A stretch of 64,000 nt of DNA from Streptomyces griseus subsp. griseus. GTDB taxonomy: Bacteria > Actinomycetota > Actinomycetes > Streptomycetales > Streptomycetaceae. The stretch's first letter is position 1. Each line of letters opens with the position of its first letter. Below the pieces are notes generated by a model. That model ran no database searches. It was given only the letters and a program-made list of their open reading frames with translations, and was not told the origin of the DNA. Below, one piece after another: positions 51,889 through 60,524 of this stretch. The position numbers and the translations under genes are program-made. The stretch covers positions 558,001-622,000 of the forward strand of contig NZ_JOJE01000001.1 of NCBI RefSeq assembly GCF_000720255.1. Reading direction: 5' to 3'.

Positions 51889-52911
51889 ATGACGGCGGAG
51901 AGCGTGCGGTGGGGAATCCTGGCGACCGGCGGCATCGCGGCCGCGTTCACGGCGGACCTGGTCGACCTGCCGGACGCCGAGGTCGTGGCGGTGGCCTCAC
52001 GGCGCGAGGACACGGCGAACGCGTTCGCGGAACGGTTCGGGATCCCGCGGGCGTACGGCGACTGGGAGTCGCTCGCGCGGGACGAGAACGTCGACGTGGT
52101 GTACGTCGCCGGCCCGCACTCGACGCACCGGGCGGCCGCCGGACTCTGCCTGGCGAACGGGCGGAACGTGCTGTGCGAGAAGCCGTTCACGCTCAACGTG
52201 CGCGAGGCCGGGGAACTGGTCGCGCTGTCGCGGGAGCACGACCGCTTCCTGATGGAAGCGATGTGGATGTACTGCAACCCCGTCATCCGGCGCCTGAAGG
52301 CACTGGTCGAGGACGGTGCCGTCGGTGAGCTGCGCACGGTCCAGGCCGACTTCGGCCTCGCCGGCCCCTTCCCGCCCTCGCACCGGCTGCGCGACCCGGC
52401 CCAGGGCGGTGGCGCCCTGCTCGACCTCGGCGTCTACCCGGTCTCCTTCGCCCAGCTCCTGCTCGGCGAGCCCACCGACGTCACCGCGCGGGCGGTCCTG
52501 TCCGACGAGGGCGTCGACCTCCAGACGGGCGCGCTGCTCTCCTGGGACGGCGGCGCGCTCGCGTCGGTGCACTGCTCCATCATCGGCGGCACCTCCACCA
52601 CGGCCTACGTCACCGGCTCGCACGGCCGCATCGACATCCCGAACGGCTTCTTCCACCCCGACCGCTTCGTCCTGCACCGCGACGGCAAGGAGCCGGAGGA
52701 GTTCCTGGCGGACCCGGCCGACGGCCCCCGCAACAGCTTCCGGCACGAGGCCCGTGAGGTCATGCGCGCACTGCGGGCCGGGGAGACCGAGTCCCCGCTG
52801 GTCCCACTGGACGGCACCCTCGCGGTGATGCGCACGCTCGACGCGATACGGGACCGCATCGGCGTCCGCTACCCCGGCGAGGACACCACGGCGGAGCTGA
52901 CACCGGCTTGA
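51889..52911 (+). CDS. Gfo/Idh/MocA-family NAD(P)-dependent oxidoreductase
   Basis: 340 residues. Rossmann N-terminus [18 protein letters not shown], then [11 protein letters not shown], and the catalytic Lys in [10 protein letters not shown] near residue 97. The C-terminal domain begins after 125 with [23 protein letters not shown] and includes [17 protein letters not shown]. Typical substrates are sugars, inositols or trans-dihydrodiols. GGGAGAGG precedes ATG 51889. It is divergent from the Bcr-type exporter and 73 bases before the SDR gene. Confidence 0.92.
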   Translation: MTAESVRWGILATGGIAAAFTADLVDLPDAEVVAVASRREDTANAFAERFGIPRAYGDWESLARDENVDVVYVAGPHSTHRAAAGLCLANGRNVLCEKPFTLNVREAGELVALSREHDRFLMEAMWMYCNPVIRRLKALVEDGAVGELRTVQADFGLAGPFPPSHRLRDPAQGGGALLDLGVYPVSFAQLLLGEPTDVTARAVLSDEGVDLQTGALLSWDGGALASVHCSIIGGTSTTAYVTGSHGRIDIPNGFFHPDRFVLHRDGKEPEEFLADPADGPRNSFRHEAREVMRALRAGETESPLVPLDGTLAVMRTLDAIRDRIGVRYPGEDTTAELTPA

Positions 52912-52984
52912 GCCCTGGGGGGCGCCCTTGGGGTCGCCCGTGGGTCGCCTTTTCGCAATCGGCGGTCCCGTACGCTGCGGCTCC

Positions 52985-53767
52985 ATGAACGCCAACGGAA
53001 CCGTGGAACAGTCGGGCAGGCAGTCGAGGATCGCGGTGGTGACCGGCGCCGGCTCCGGCATCGGACGTGCGGTGGCCGTGGAGTTGCTGCGCACGGGCTG
53101 GTCGGTGGCGCTCGCCGGGCGGCGCCTCGCACTCCTGGAGGAGACGGCGGCACTGGCACCCGAGGCCGCCTCGCTCCCCGTACGCGCCGACGTGTCACAA
53201 CCGGACGACGTGGCCGCGCTGTTCACCGCCGTGCGGGAACGCTTCGGGCGGCTGGACCTGCTGTTCAACAACGCGGGGACGTTCGGACCGGGCGGGGTGC
53301 CGGTCGAGGAACTGCCCTACGACGCCTGGCGGCACGTGGTGGACACCAACCTCAACGGGGCGTTCCTGTGCGCGCAGGCGGCGTACCGGCAGATGAAGGA
53401 GCAGGCTCCGCAGGGCGGCCGGATCATCAACAACGGCTCGATCTCGGCCCACACGCCCCGCCCGCACTCGGTCGCCTACACCGCCACCAAGCACGCCCTG
53501 ACCGGCCTGACCAAGTCACTGTCCCTGGACGGGAGGCCGTACCGCATCGCCGTCGGGCAGATCGACATCGGCAACGCGGCCACCGAGATGACCGCGCGGA
53601 TGGAGACGGGCGCGTTGCAGGCCAACGGCGAGATCGCGCCGGAGCCCGTGATGGACGTCGCCGATGTGGCCCGCACGGTCCGGCACATGGCGGAGCTGCC
53701 GTTGGAGGCGAACGTGCAGTTCGCGACGGTACTGGCGACGGCCATGCCGTTCGTGGGTCGCGGCTGA
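52985..53767 (+). CDS. short-chain dehydrogenase/reductase
   Basis: 260 residues, classical SDR. Cofactor motif [17 protein letters not shown] at about 90, and catalytic Ser-Tyr-Lys in [23 protein letters not shown] (Tyr-x3-Lys). The region [11 protein letters not shown] suggests NADP preference through the Arg pair. The substrate is unknown. ATG 52985 lacks a good ribosome-binding site and a TACGCT lies 15 bases upstream, so it may be leaderless. The 233-base spacer behind it (53768-54000) has a G9 run but no gene I can support. Confidence 0.92.
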   Translation: MNANGTVEQSGRQSRIAVVTGAGSGIGRAVAVELLRTGWSVALAGRRLALLEETAALAPEAASLPVRADVSQPDDVAALFTAVRERFGRLDLLFNNAGTFGPGGVPVEELPYDAWRHVVDTNLNGAFLCAQAAYRQMKEQAPQGGRIINNGSISAHTPRPHSVAYTATKHALTGLTKSLSLDGRPYRIAVGQIDIGNAATEMTARMETGALQANGEIAPEPVMDVADVARTVRHMAELPLEANVQFATVLATAMPFVGRG

Positions 53768-54000
53768 GGAAACCGACCTCTCGATTTACACAAACGGAAT
53801 GCCATCTTCCGTAGCAGTCCCGCCGGTCGCGGGCATATGCTCATCACTCCTCCATCAGAACTTCACACTTGGAACACGGCGGTTCCGAGTACCGAACCGG
53901 GGGGGGAGGAGGCAGTCGTTCCACGGTCCGGAAGGGGGTGGACCTCGCGTGGGACCGCGGGGTGCGCACCGGGCCGCGGAACGGCTGCCACCAATGGGCG

Positions 54001-55026
54001 CTACCGGCCGATTATGCGCTCGACGTCGGCCAGCTGATCCGCCGTGAGCGGCCCCTTCTCGATCGCCCTCGCGTTCTCCTCGGCCTGCGCGACCGACCGG
54101 AAGCCCGGGATCGGCACGGTCCGCGGACTGCGCGCCCACAGCCAGGCGAGCGCGCCCTGGGCGAGCGTACGGCCGCCGCTGGTCAGGACGTCCCGGAGCG
54201 CGTCGACACGGGCGAGCCATTCCGGATCGGCCCCCGACCCGGCACCGAACCCCTGGAGCCAGGCCGGCGGCCGGCTGCGGATGTCCCCCTCCTGAAGGGT
54301 GGCGCGCCCCGCGTGCTGCTTGCCGGTGAGCAACCCCATGGCCAGCGGACTCCGGTTGATACTGGCGAGCCCGCGCTCCTCGCACAACGCCAGCATGCCC
54401 GGCGCGTCCTGCAGCACGTTGAGGGCGTGCTGTACGGCCGCACAATGCTCCCCCTCCGCGAACACGGCGGCCCGCTCCGGATCGTCGGTGCTCCAGGCGT
54501 ACGCCCGTATCAGCCCCTCGCGTACCAACTCCTCGCAGGTGTCGCGCAGCCGGGCCGCCTGCTCGGGGTGAGCGTCGGAGAGGTGCAGCTGATAGAGGTC
54601 GACGTAGTCGGTGCCGAGACGGTCGAGGGACGCGATGAGGGCGCTGCGGGCATGCTCCGGGGAGGCGTCCTGGCCGGTCAGGGTACGGGTGCCCTCGTCG
54701 AAGAGGTTGCCCCACTTGGTGGCGACGACGACATCGGCCCGCCGCTTGCCCAGCGCCCGGCCCAGCACGCGCTCGCTGCGTCCGGTGCCGTAGACGTCCG
54801 CGGTGTCGAAGAAGGTGACACCGAGGTCGAGGGCGCGGTGTACGGCCCGTACGGACTCCTCGTCGTCGACCTTCCCCCACCCGAGGGGCTGCCCGTCGAG
54901 GTCCTGCCACTCTCCGCCGATGGCCCAGCAGCCGAAGCCGAGGGGGCTGACGGGGATGGCGGTGCGGCCGAGTGTCCGGGTGGGCTGTGCGGTCTGTGCG
55001 GTCTGTGCGGTCTCACTGTGTTCCAT
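54001..55026 (-). CDS. aldo/keto reductase
   Basis: 341 residues, TIM-barrel AKR. The tetrad is visible: Asp and Tyr in FFDTADVYGTGRSE, Lys in VVATKWGN, His in LYQLHLSD. The C-terminal NADP-binding segment TVPIPGFRSVAQAEEN is normal. The N-terminus carries a TAQ-TAQ-TAQ repeat from a 9-bp minisatellite before the barrel begins at TRTLGRTAIPVSPLGFG. An inverted repeat at 55045 lies 18 bases before the start and probably binds a regulator. Confidence 0.92.
   Translation of the reverse strand: MEHSETAQTAQTAQPTRTLGRTAIPVSPLGFGCWAIGGEWQDLDGQPLGWGKVDDEESVRAVHRALDLGVTFFDTADVYGTGRSERVLGRALGKRRADVVVATKWGNLFDEGTRTLTGQDASPEHARSALIASLDRLGTDYVDLYQLHLSDAHPEQAARLRDTCEELVREGLIRAYAWSTDDPERAAVFAEGEHCAAVQHALNVLQDAPGMLALCEERGLASINRSPLAMGLLTGKQHAGRATLQEGDIRSRPPAWLQGFGAGSGADPEWLARVDALRDVLTSGGRTLAQGALAWLWARSPRTVPIPGFRSVAQAEENARAIEKGPLTADQLADVERIIGR
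54985..55011. repeat. 9-bp tandem repeat in the aldo/keto reductase N-terminus
   Basis: CTGTGCGGT occurs three times in a row at 54985, 54994 and 55003. On the coding strand it adds Thr-Ala-Gln per unit without shifting frame, so the number may vary between strains. Confidence 0.8.
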
Positions 55027-55044
55027 GTGGGAGGACGCTAGGAG

Positions 55045-55060
55045 TTGAAGCGCACTTCAA
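55045..55060. promoter_or_regulatory. inverted repeat upstream of the aldo/keto reductase
   Basis: TTGAAG-CGCA-CTTCAA, followed by a direct TTCAAGACAAGG, resembles MerR-type promoter dyads in front of oxidoreductase genes. No MerR gene is in the window, so the regulator would be elsewhere. Confidence 0.55.
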
Positions 55061-55195
55061 GACAAGGAGTCGTGCGAGTTCTTTTCCCGCGCCCCGCCAC
55101 CCGAACGGCGGTCAGGGCGCGCCCGGTGGGTGTGGACGGTGCGACGGTGGAAAGGCGGGAGGGGACCTGTTCCCGCTGACGCCACAGGAGTGACC

Positions 55196-55738
55196 GTGAC
55201 CGCATACGACCGACGTGATCTGGGCCTGCTGCTGCTCCGACTGGCTACGGGCGGGGTGCTGGCCGCGCACGGCGCGCAGAAGCTGCTGGGCTGGTTCGGC
55301 GGACACGGCATCGAGGGGACGGGCCATTTCATGGAGTCCGTCGGCTACAAGCCCGGCAAGGCGAGCGCGACGGCCGCCGGCCTGGCCGAGGCAGGCGGCG
55401 GCACCCTCCTGGCGCTGGGCCTGGCCACCCCGGCGGCGGGCGCGGCGGCGGCCGGTGCGATGGCGGGCGCGGCCACCGTGCACGTACCGAACGGCTTCTT
55501 CGCCCAGGAGGGCGGCTACGAGTACGCGGCATCGCTCGGCATCGCCGCGACCGGCCTGGCCATCACCGGCCCCGGCCGCCTCTCCCTCGACCACGCGTTC
55601 AAGCACGTCTTCGACCGGGGCTGGATGGTCCCGGCGGCGCTCGGGGTGACGGCGGCGGCGACGGCGCTGGTGGTGGGGGCGCGGACGAAGAGGATGCGGC
55701 AGGAGAAGGAAGGCGAGCAGGAGGCGCTGTTCGAGTAA
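55196..55738 (+). CDS. DoxX-family membrane protein
   Basis: 180 residues from GTG 55196, chosen because ACAGGAG ends five bases upstream. Four membrane helices. LLLLRLATGGVLAAHGAQKLLGWFGGHGIEGTGHFMESVGY is the DoxX N-terminal signature. Members interact with thiol/sulphane or quinone oxidoreductases, but no role is fixed. The C-terminus KRMRQEKEGEQEALFE is charged. The last codons and stop are duplicated just downstream. Confidence 0.88.
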   Translation: MTAYDRRDLGLLLLRLATGGVLAAHGAQKLLGWFGGHGIEGTGHFMESVGYKPGKASATAAGLAEAGGGTLLALGLATPAAGAAAAGAMAGAATVHVPNGFFAQEGGYEYAASLGIAATGLAITGPGRLSLDHAFKHVFDRGWMVPAALGVTAAATALVVGARTKRMRQEKEGEQEALFE

Positions 55739-55771
55739 CGGCCGCGGCACTGTTCGAGTAGCGGCCGCGGC
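55727..55771. repeat. 22-bp duplication spanning the DoxX stop codon
   Basis: CTGTTCGAGTAACGGCCGC plus GGC (55727-55748) is followed, after one base, by a copy with a single change (TAA to TAG) at 55750-55771. The unit includes the final codons and the stop. It appears to be a recent slippage duplication and does not alter the protein. Confidence 0.8.
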
Positions 55772-55809
55772 GTTGCCCGGGGACCGCCCCGAGGTGGCAG
55801 GGTGCGTCC

Positions 55810-56175
55810 ATGACTGCTGCTGAGGACACCTGCCAGGCCCTGGACCTCTGGCCCACCGTCGACGCCCTCTGGACCTGGCTGGAGTCGACCCAACCGCACG
55901 ACGGCCGCGAGGGCCTGCTCCTGCGCATCCTGAAACTGTCCGAGGAGGCCGGCGAGGTCGCCGAGGCGGTGATCGGCGCGACGGGCCAGAACCCGCGCAA
56001 GGGCACGTCCCACACCTGGGAGGACGTCCAGTCCGAACTCTGCGACGTCGTGATCACCGCGCTGGTCGCCCTGCGCACGCTGACACCGGAGGCGAGGGAG
56101 GTGTTCCACCGCCACCTGGCCGGGGTGGCGCGACGCTCACTGGGAGAGACGGTGCCCGGCCAAGGGCGGGGTTGA
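55810..56175 (+). CDS. MazG-like nucleotide pyrophosphohydrolase
   Basis: 121 residues, all-alpha NTP pyrophosphatase fold. KLSEEAGEVAEAVIG (ExxE) and SELCDVVITALVAL (ExxD) provide the magnesium-binding motif typical of MazG-like house-cleaning enzymes. It hydrolyses non-canonical NTPs to NMPs. It stands 71 bases after the DoxX gene and may share its transcript. Confidence 0.85.
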   Translation: MTAAEDTCQALDLWPTVDALWTWLESTQPHDGREGLLLRILKLSEEAGEVAEAVIGATGQNPRKGTSHTWEDVQSELCDVVITALVALRTLTPEAREVFHRHLAGVARRSLGETVPGQGRG

Positions 56176-56202
56176 TTTTCCTGTGACTCCGGGGGGGGGA
56201 GG

Positions 56203-56532
56203 TCAGTCCTGCTTGGGCGCGGCCTGCTGCACGACCTCGAAGGACCACAGGGTGGCGTCGGTGGCGGCAGGCTTGGGCCGCTCACCCTCACCGCCCTGGC
56301 CACCGCCGTGCGCGGCCTGCGCCCGCCCGGACATCCACGCCTGGAAGTCCTCCTCGCTCCGCCAGCGCGTGTACACGAGGTACTGGTCGGTCCCCTCCAC
56401 CGGCCGCAACAACTCGAACCACTCGAACCCGTCCGACCCCTCCACGGCGCCGGCCCGCGCGGCGAACCGCTTCTCGAGGGTCTCGCGCTGCTCTTCAGGG
56501 ACGGTGAGGACGTTGATCTTCACGATGCTCAT
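56203..56532 (-). CDS. antibiotic biosynthesis monooxygenase (ABM) domain protein
   Basis: 109 residues from ATG 56532. The ferredoxin-like ABM fold starts VKINVLTVPEEQRETLEKRFAAR and has QYLVYTRWRSEEDFQAWM. The typical Trp and His positions suggest a haem-degrading or quinol monooxygenase-like protein. The C-terminal PKPAATDATLWSFEVVQQA forms the last strand. The same frame stays open upstream to 56775 through a degraded segment. Confidence 0.87.
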   Translation of the reverse strand: MSIVKINVLTVPEEQRETLEKRFAARAGAVEGSDGFEWFELLRPVEGTDQYLVYTRWRSEEDFQAWMSGRAQAAHGGGQGGEGERPKPAATDATLWSFEVVQQAAPKQD

Positions 56533-56559
56533 GGGTTCATTGTTCCGCGTGCGGGGCCA

Positions 56560-56760
56560 TGGGGCCCCAGCAGGGCATACGAGTGCGTCCGGCGCGCTGA
56601 CGGGGCCCCATCGCGGCGGTAAGCAACCCACAACCGGCCACCGCTCGGCGTGCTTGTGCTCGGTCTCCCGGCGCTCGGCTTCGGCCTGCGCCAGCTCCTC
56701 CGCCCAGAGGGAGTTCGGCGTGGGCGAACATGCCCTCTTGAAGCAGCGTAAGCGTGGCCC
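56560..56760 (-). pseudogene. remnant with AQAEAERRE helix, left edge of the accessory region
   Basis: The spacer between the ABM gene and the toxin-locus gene contains a minus-strand segment SPTPNSLWAEELAQAEAERR continuing ETEHKHAERWPVVGC, without start signal. It resembles the C-terminal AQAEAEYRREQ segment of the broken gene at 61018-61460, both in protein and in GCCGAGGCCGAG-type nucleotides. It is probably the decayed end of a related gene. Confidence 0.35.
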
Positions 56761-56771
56761 GGTAGGGCGGT

Positions 56772-57761
56772 TCACGCGCGGTTGAAGACGTCGAGTGGGC
56801 CGTAAGCAGTCGGATTGCTGTTGGCCAGTTCAGGGTGGGTGCCCACGCGGTCCCGGAGGATGCCGACGGTGTCGGGCCACACGGTAAAGGGCCCTCCGTC
56901 GCCGACGAGGATGCGGTCCCAGTCCTGTGAGGCCGAAACGCCGGCTCGGTCGATGACGAATCCGCGGCAGTCGGCAGCATCCTGATCGAGCGTGCGCACC
57001 AGTGCCGCGACCGCCTCCTCACGGTCGGGCGCTGGGACGTCGGTGAGGCGCAGCGTGATGCTCTGCGTCGTCTCGTCCGTGCGTCGCACGATGCCCGTCA
57101 GGGACTGGTCGTAGCCCTTCCAGCAGGTGAACTCGGCCTTCGAGTATCGATCGTCGGCCAAGACAGCGGCCAGGGCTGCGCCATCACCCATCAGCGGCTC
57201 ACGGTCTCCGACCGGCGTCTCGCGGAACCCGAAGAGGGCATGGGTCAGCGGGTGCACGGCGTTGAGCCCGGCCTCCGCCAGATGCGTGAGGAGCTGATGC
57301 GCACGCGCGCTGTCCAGCTTCTGCACGTACCAAGTGAAGAAGCCCGCAGCCTTGGACGGGGCCGCAGTGGGGGCACTGTCCGGGAACTCCTCCTGGAAAA
57401 TGTGCCTGGCCTGTTCCTCGGGCACGACAGGGACCGTGTAGTTGTTGGTCCGGATGTGGTCCAGGAACTCGGGCGGCAGGGCAACGTGGTGACGACGCAC
57501 GTAGTGCTCAAGATCGACGGGCCAGAGCCAGGTGCCGTCCGTCACCAGGGATCCGGAGCCGGCGATCCACTCTTCGCCGGTGAGGACGTCGCGCTCGGCG
57601 CCCATCGTGGTGTAGATCTCCAGGGCCGATCCCAGGTAGGCGAGGATGCGGTCCTCGTCCCAGGGCCCACTGTCCTGTACGGCATCTCGCAGCGACGGCG
57701 CATCGTCTGCCGTGGTGACCTGGCCGCCGATCTCCCGATAGAAGCCCGCTCGCTTGATCAT
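56772..57761 (-). CDS. putative immunity or accessory protein of a WXG100 toxin locus
   Basis: 329 residues from ATG 57761 with AGGAGTGG upstream. It has no signal peptide or membrane helix. I recognise no family: MIKRAGFYREIGG opens, WIAGSGSLVTDGTWLWPVDLEHYVRRHHV is in the centre, and WDRILVGDGGPFTVWPD is near the end. It follows the toxin-like gene by 22 bases on the same strand, the position usually taken by an immunity gene in polymorphic-toxin operons. Codon use is less GC-biased than core genes, consistent with an acquired locus. Confidence 0.65.
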   Translation of the reverse strand: MIKRAGFYREIGGQVTTADDAPSLRDAVQDSGPWDEDRILAYLGSALEIYTTMGAERDVLTGEEWIAGSGSLVTDGTWLWPVDLEHYVRRHHVALPPEFLDHIRTNNYTVPVVPEEQARHIFQEEFPDSAPTAAPSKAAGFFTWYVQKLDSARAHQLLTHLAEAGLNAVHPLTHALFGFRETPVGDREPLMGDGAALAAVLADDRYSKAEFTCWKGYDQSLTGIVRRTDETTQSITLRLTDVPAPDREEAVAALVRTLDQDAADCRGFVIDRAGVSASQDWDRILVGDGGPFTVWPDTVGILRDRVGTHPELANSNPTAYGPLDVFNRA

Positions 57762-57783
57762 TTCCACTCCTGTGAGCCTGCCG

Positions 57784-59076
57784 CTAATGGGCCATGGGCA
57801 GGTAGGTGCGCCAGTAGCCATTGTTGCCGATGGTGGGGGTCTGGTTGAGGCCGAGTTGGGGGGACGTTCCCACCTTGCTCGTGGGCGCCGTCACCGGCAC
57901 GCCGAGCTCGTTGGCGACGGACTGCGCGAGGGGCAGCTCGGGCGGTCTCGCGTCGGCGCCGGAGTAGCAGGAGATGAGGCGCACCGGTTCACCGTGGTAG
58001 TTGGGATTGCTGCGGATGGCGTCCGCGATGTGGTTGGGGTGCACTTCGAAGTCCGTGAGGGTCTTCCCCGCGGCATTGATGCGGCCGGGGACGAAGACTC
58101 CCTCGTCCGTGCCGTGAACGACCACGTCGTGTACGCCGGGGACCCGGGCGACCCGTTGCAGGTTGTTCAGGGTGCGTTCGTCGTACCCCACGGTGGTCGT
58201 GTTCTTGCCGAAGTAGACCGGGTCGCCCGAGACCAACTCATAATCGCCGGCCCGCGCCGGTGCGGCGGGAATCTTCGAGTCGGGAGACTGGATCAGCTTC
58301 CACGTACGGGACTTGCCCATCTCGTCGAGGGCCGCGCTGTTCAGCCGGAAGCCGTTGAACAGGCTCTCCATTCCGCCGTTCTCGGCGACGATCCGGGCTG
58401 TACTCCCCCCTGCTCCAAAGGCGCCGCCGAACTCCATACCGTAGAGGGCGGAGTCGCTCACCTCGTCGAGGCTGAGGCCCTGGCTCTCGCCGGTGGCCAT
58501 GGCCACGGGCTGGGTGACGGCGAGGTCGACGGTGATCGACTCGAGTCCACCGATGGCGGCCGTGGCGAGGGTGGTGCCGGCGATGGTGGCGATCTCGGTG
58601 GACACGGTCACGCCGAGCGTCGCGGACAGCTCCAGAATCGAGGCGGTGGCGGCTGCCGCGGCGCCCTCGGAGATGCCGAGCGTGAAGACCGCAAGGGCGG
58701 TGCCGGCGACGATGGTGGCGCCGACGATCTCCAGCTCGTGTTCCAGATGCTTGACGGCCTTGTGGACGACGTCGGCGTACTGGTCGAGGGCCTTGGCCAT
58801 GTCGCGGGCGCCATCGATCATGTCCTTGAGCCAGCCGTGGCCGTCGTAGTAGTAGCGGCGCCAGAACGGGTCGTCGAAGGCCGATATCGCCTCGCCCTGG
58901 TTGTGCTCGATGATGCCGCGCGCCGACTTGTTCGCGGCGGCCGCCACCTCTTCCAGGTCGTCGGCGAAGTCCCGCCAGGCCTTGGCCGCGTCGCGCAGAC
59001 CGCCTTCGTCGGCATCCGGCCACCACATGCCGGTCAGGTCCTGGACGATCTCTTTGGCCTTGTCGGCCGCGCTCAC
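57784..59076 (-). CDS. polymorphic toxin-like protein with N-terminal WXG100-like helical domain
   Basis: 430 residues. Residues 1-115 form a helical WXG-like domain (VQDLTGMWWPDADEGGLRDA, AKAWRDFADDLEEVA) of the kind that targets type VII secretion effectors. Residues 117-178 are hydrophobic and Gly/Ala-rich, possibly membrane-spanning. The C-terminal 150 residues hold VVVHGTDEG (His321-Gly322) and PVRLISCYSG (Cys370), then LPLAQSVANELGVPVTAPT. A strand ending His-Gly and a later strand ending Ser-Cys are the hallmarks of clan CD (caspase/C80-like) cysteine peptidases, so a protease toxin is inferred. GTG 59076 overlaps the WXG gene stop. Confidence 0.75.
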   Translation of the reverse strand: MSAADKAKEIVQDLTGMWWPDADEGGLRDAAKAWRDFADDLEEVAAAANKSARGIIEHNQGEAISAFDDPFWRRYYYDGHGWLKDMIDGARDMAKALDQYADVVHKAVKHLEHELEIVGATIVAGTALAVFTLGISEGAAAAATASILELSATLGVTVSTEIATIAGTTLATAAIGGLESITVDLAVTQPVAMATGESQGLSLDEVSDSALYGMEFGGAFGAGGSTARIVAENGGMESLFNGFRLNSAALDEMGKSRTWKLIQSPDSKIPAAPARAGDYELVSGDPVYFGKNTTTVGYDERTLNNLQRVARVPGVHDVVVHGTDEGVFVPGRINAAGKTLTDFEVHPNHIADAIRSNPNYHGEPVRLISCYSGADARPPELPLAQSVANELGVPVTAPTSKVGTSPQLGLNQTPTIGNNGYWRTYLPMAH

Positions 59077-59435
59077 CGCGTGCTCCCGTCGCCGTCGTGC
59101 GGGGCGGGCCGGACCTTGCTGAACATCGAGCGGACGAGCAGTTCATTGTCGATGTGGCCGTCGGCCATGTCGGTCATGGCCGCTTCGATGCTGGCCAGGC
59201 CGAGCGCGAGAATCCCGGCGGCGGCCTCCATCTTCTTGACGTGCGGGCCGTAGCACGCGTGGAACTTCTGCCCCTGTTCGTCGTCACCCCACGGCGAACC
59301 GGCCGCCGCCAGACCGGACTTGAGCTTGGTCAGCGCCTTGGCCAGGTCGGAGCTGTGCGTATGGAAATGCGGGGCCGTCGCCTTCAGGTCGGCGATCTTG
59401 ATGTCGAGTATCCTGCCGTCGCTGTGGTCGCCCAT
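59073..59435 (-). CDS. WXG100/ESAT-6-like small secretion partner
   Basis: 120 residues, two helices around a turn with PWGDDEQGQKF (Trp49-Gly50-Asp51), a WG-D-x-G-x-x-F form of the WXG motif common in actinobacteria. No signal peptide, as expected for type VII secretion. GGGAGCGGAAG precedes ATG 59435. Its stop overlaps the start of the toxin-like gene as GTGA, so the two are coupled and may form a secreted heterodimer. No EccC-type ATPase is nearby; the secretion machine must be elsewhere. Confidence 0.8.
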   Translation of the reverse strand: MGDHSDGRILDIKIADLKATAPHFHTHSSDLAKALTKLKSGLAAAGSPWGDDEQGQKFHACYGPHVKKMEAAAGILALGLASIEAAMTDMADGHIDNELLVRSMFSKVRPAPHDGDGSTR

Positions 59436-59556
59436 GGCGTCTTCCGCTCCCCCTGAGTCGCTGATCGGCCCGAAGACGGTAGTTCACCGAGCCGGTTTGC
59501 TGTCGCGATCCCGATCAAGGGGCGGCAAAGTTCCGATCAAGGCAGGCAAAGGATGA

Positions 59557-59694
59557 GGGCTGGGCTGCCTGTATGCGCCGGCCTGGTTCCGTCGACGTGA
59601 CGGCGCAGCTGCGTACTGGGAGACCGACGACGCCCAGGCCTACGAGCGCGGCTTCACGAACAATCTGGACGAGGCAAGGAACGCACTGCGCTGA
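59557..59694 (+). pseudogene. 5'-truncated gene end preceding the small membrane protein
   Basis: An open frame of 45 codons reads PAWFRRRDGAAAYWETDDAQ and then AYERGFTNNLDEARNALR before a stop. It has no ATG, GTG or TTG start and an in-frame stop just upstream. Codons are gene-like, so it seems to be the C-terminal end of a deleted gene. Its stop overlaps the next start (TGATG). Confidence 0.4.
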
Positions 59695-60005
59695 TGACCA
59701 GCCCTTCCGACGTAGACGACGACCGCGGTTGCCTCCGTCTGGCCCTCGCTGTACCGCTCGCCCTGCTCACGCTCATCGCCGCGTACTTCTGCTGGACGGC
59801 ACTGACGATCACTCCGTCCGGTACCTGGGACGACGACGCGTACGCCGGGATCGTCCTGTCATGCGTCCTCACCATCGCGTCCGCCGGGGCCGCGGCGGCA
59901 TTGTGGGTGGTGCCTTCGGTGCGGAGAGCGATGCTGTGGTGGTGGATACTTCCGGCTCTGTTGTTGGGCGTAGTTGCGGGAGCGCGATGGGTTGTGGGTG
60001 GTTGA
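59694..60005 (+). CDS. small membrane protein of unknown function
   Basis: 103 residues. Three hydrophobic helices (about 14-38, 50-72 and 80-98) with a Trp-rich last segment VRRAMLWWWILPALLLGVVAG. ATG 59694 overlaps the stop of the truncated frame before it, so it was once translated by coupling. No family recognised. It lies 90 bases left of the 19-bp copy of the rnpB 3' end. Confidence 0.6.
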   Translation: MTSPSDVDDDRGCLRLALAVPLALLTLIAAYFCWTALTITPSGTWDDDAYAGIVLSCVLTIASAGAAAALWVVPSVRRAMLWWWILPALLLGVVAGARWVVGG

Positions 60006-60096
60006 GCCCACCGCCACCGTCGCGTGCAGCGACGCGCGGCACATGGATGACTGACTTGGCCTGGCATGGCGTGCGTTGCGTATTCCGGCACCGTAC

Positions 60097-60115
60097 TCGG
60101 GCTGTACGCCGGGTT
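60097..60115. repeat. 19-bp copy of the rnpB 3' end (left att-like repeat)
   Basis: TCGGGCTGTACGCCGGGTT is identical to 62339-62357 inside the 3' end of rnpB, in the same orientation, and two of the next three bases also match. The left copy is not part of an RNase P RNA: the sequences on both sides differ from rnpB. Confidence 0.7.
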
Positions 60116-60296
60116 TTGCCCCACTCAGGGAGTGATCACGGCCTGAGCTGCATGTCTACGGGTACCCGGTGACGTCGGTTCGACCGGCGAGGCGATCACC
60201 GATGGCATCGGGCGCCTGGTCGCACCTCAAGAGCTGGTACAAGACCCACACCCCGCTCACGCCCTACCAGGGGTGAGGGAAACACGGCAGGAACAG

Positions 60297-60524
60297 ATGA
60301 TCTTCGAACTGTCTCGCGACGACCTCGCGCAGACCTTCGGCGCCGATGTCAGGCAGGTCCCCCACGCAGCAGCGCAGGCTGCCGGATTCAGCGGCGAAGC
60401 TGCCCCTGCCGTCCGCGAACTGATGGCGCTGGCCCCGCTCATGGCTCCGAGCGGCCCCGTAGCCTTGAGCGTGTGCATTCCGCATCTCGCATATATCGGC
60501 GGTTCTGCCGCCTCCCAGCACTAA
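60297..60524 (+). CDS. short hypothetical frame in the accessory region
   Basis: 75 residues from ATG 60297 (AGGAACAG directly upstream): MIFELSRDDLAQTFGADVRQ, then an Ala/Gly-rich helical part. A GTG at 60273 is alternative and overlaps the stop of a 24-codon frame ending KTHTPLTPYQG. It overlaps the next frame by 52 bases, so at most one of the two may be real. No family recognised. Confidence 0.3.
   Translation: MIFELSRDDLAQTFGADVRQVPHAAAQAAGFSGEAAPAVRELMALAPLMAPSGPVALSVCIPHLAYIGGSAASQH

Noticed and set aside
53768..54000. Possible gene or promoter in the SDR-AKR spacer with a G9 run
   Set aside because: No start signal, conserved motif or hairpin could be supported; described only as spacer.
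60202..60276. 24-codon frame ending KTHTPLTPYQG
   Set aside because: It looks like the end of a lost gene but is too short, has no clear start signal, and matched nothing I know.
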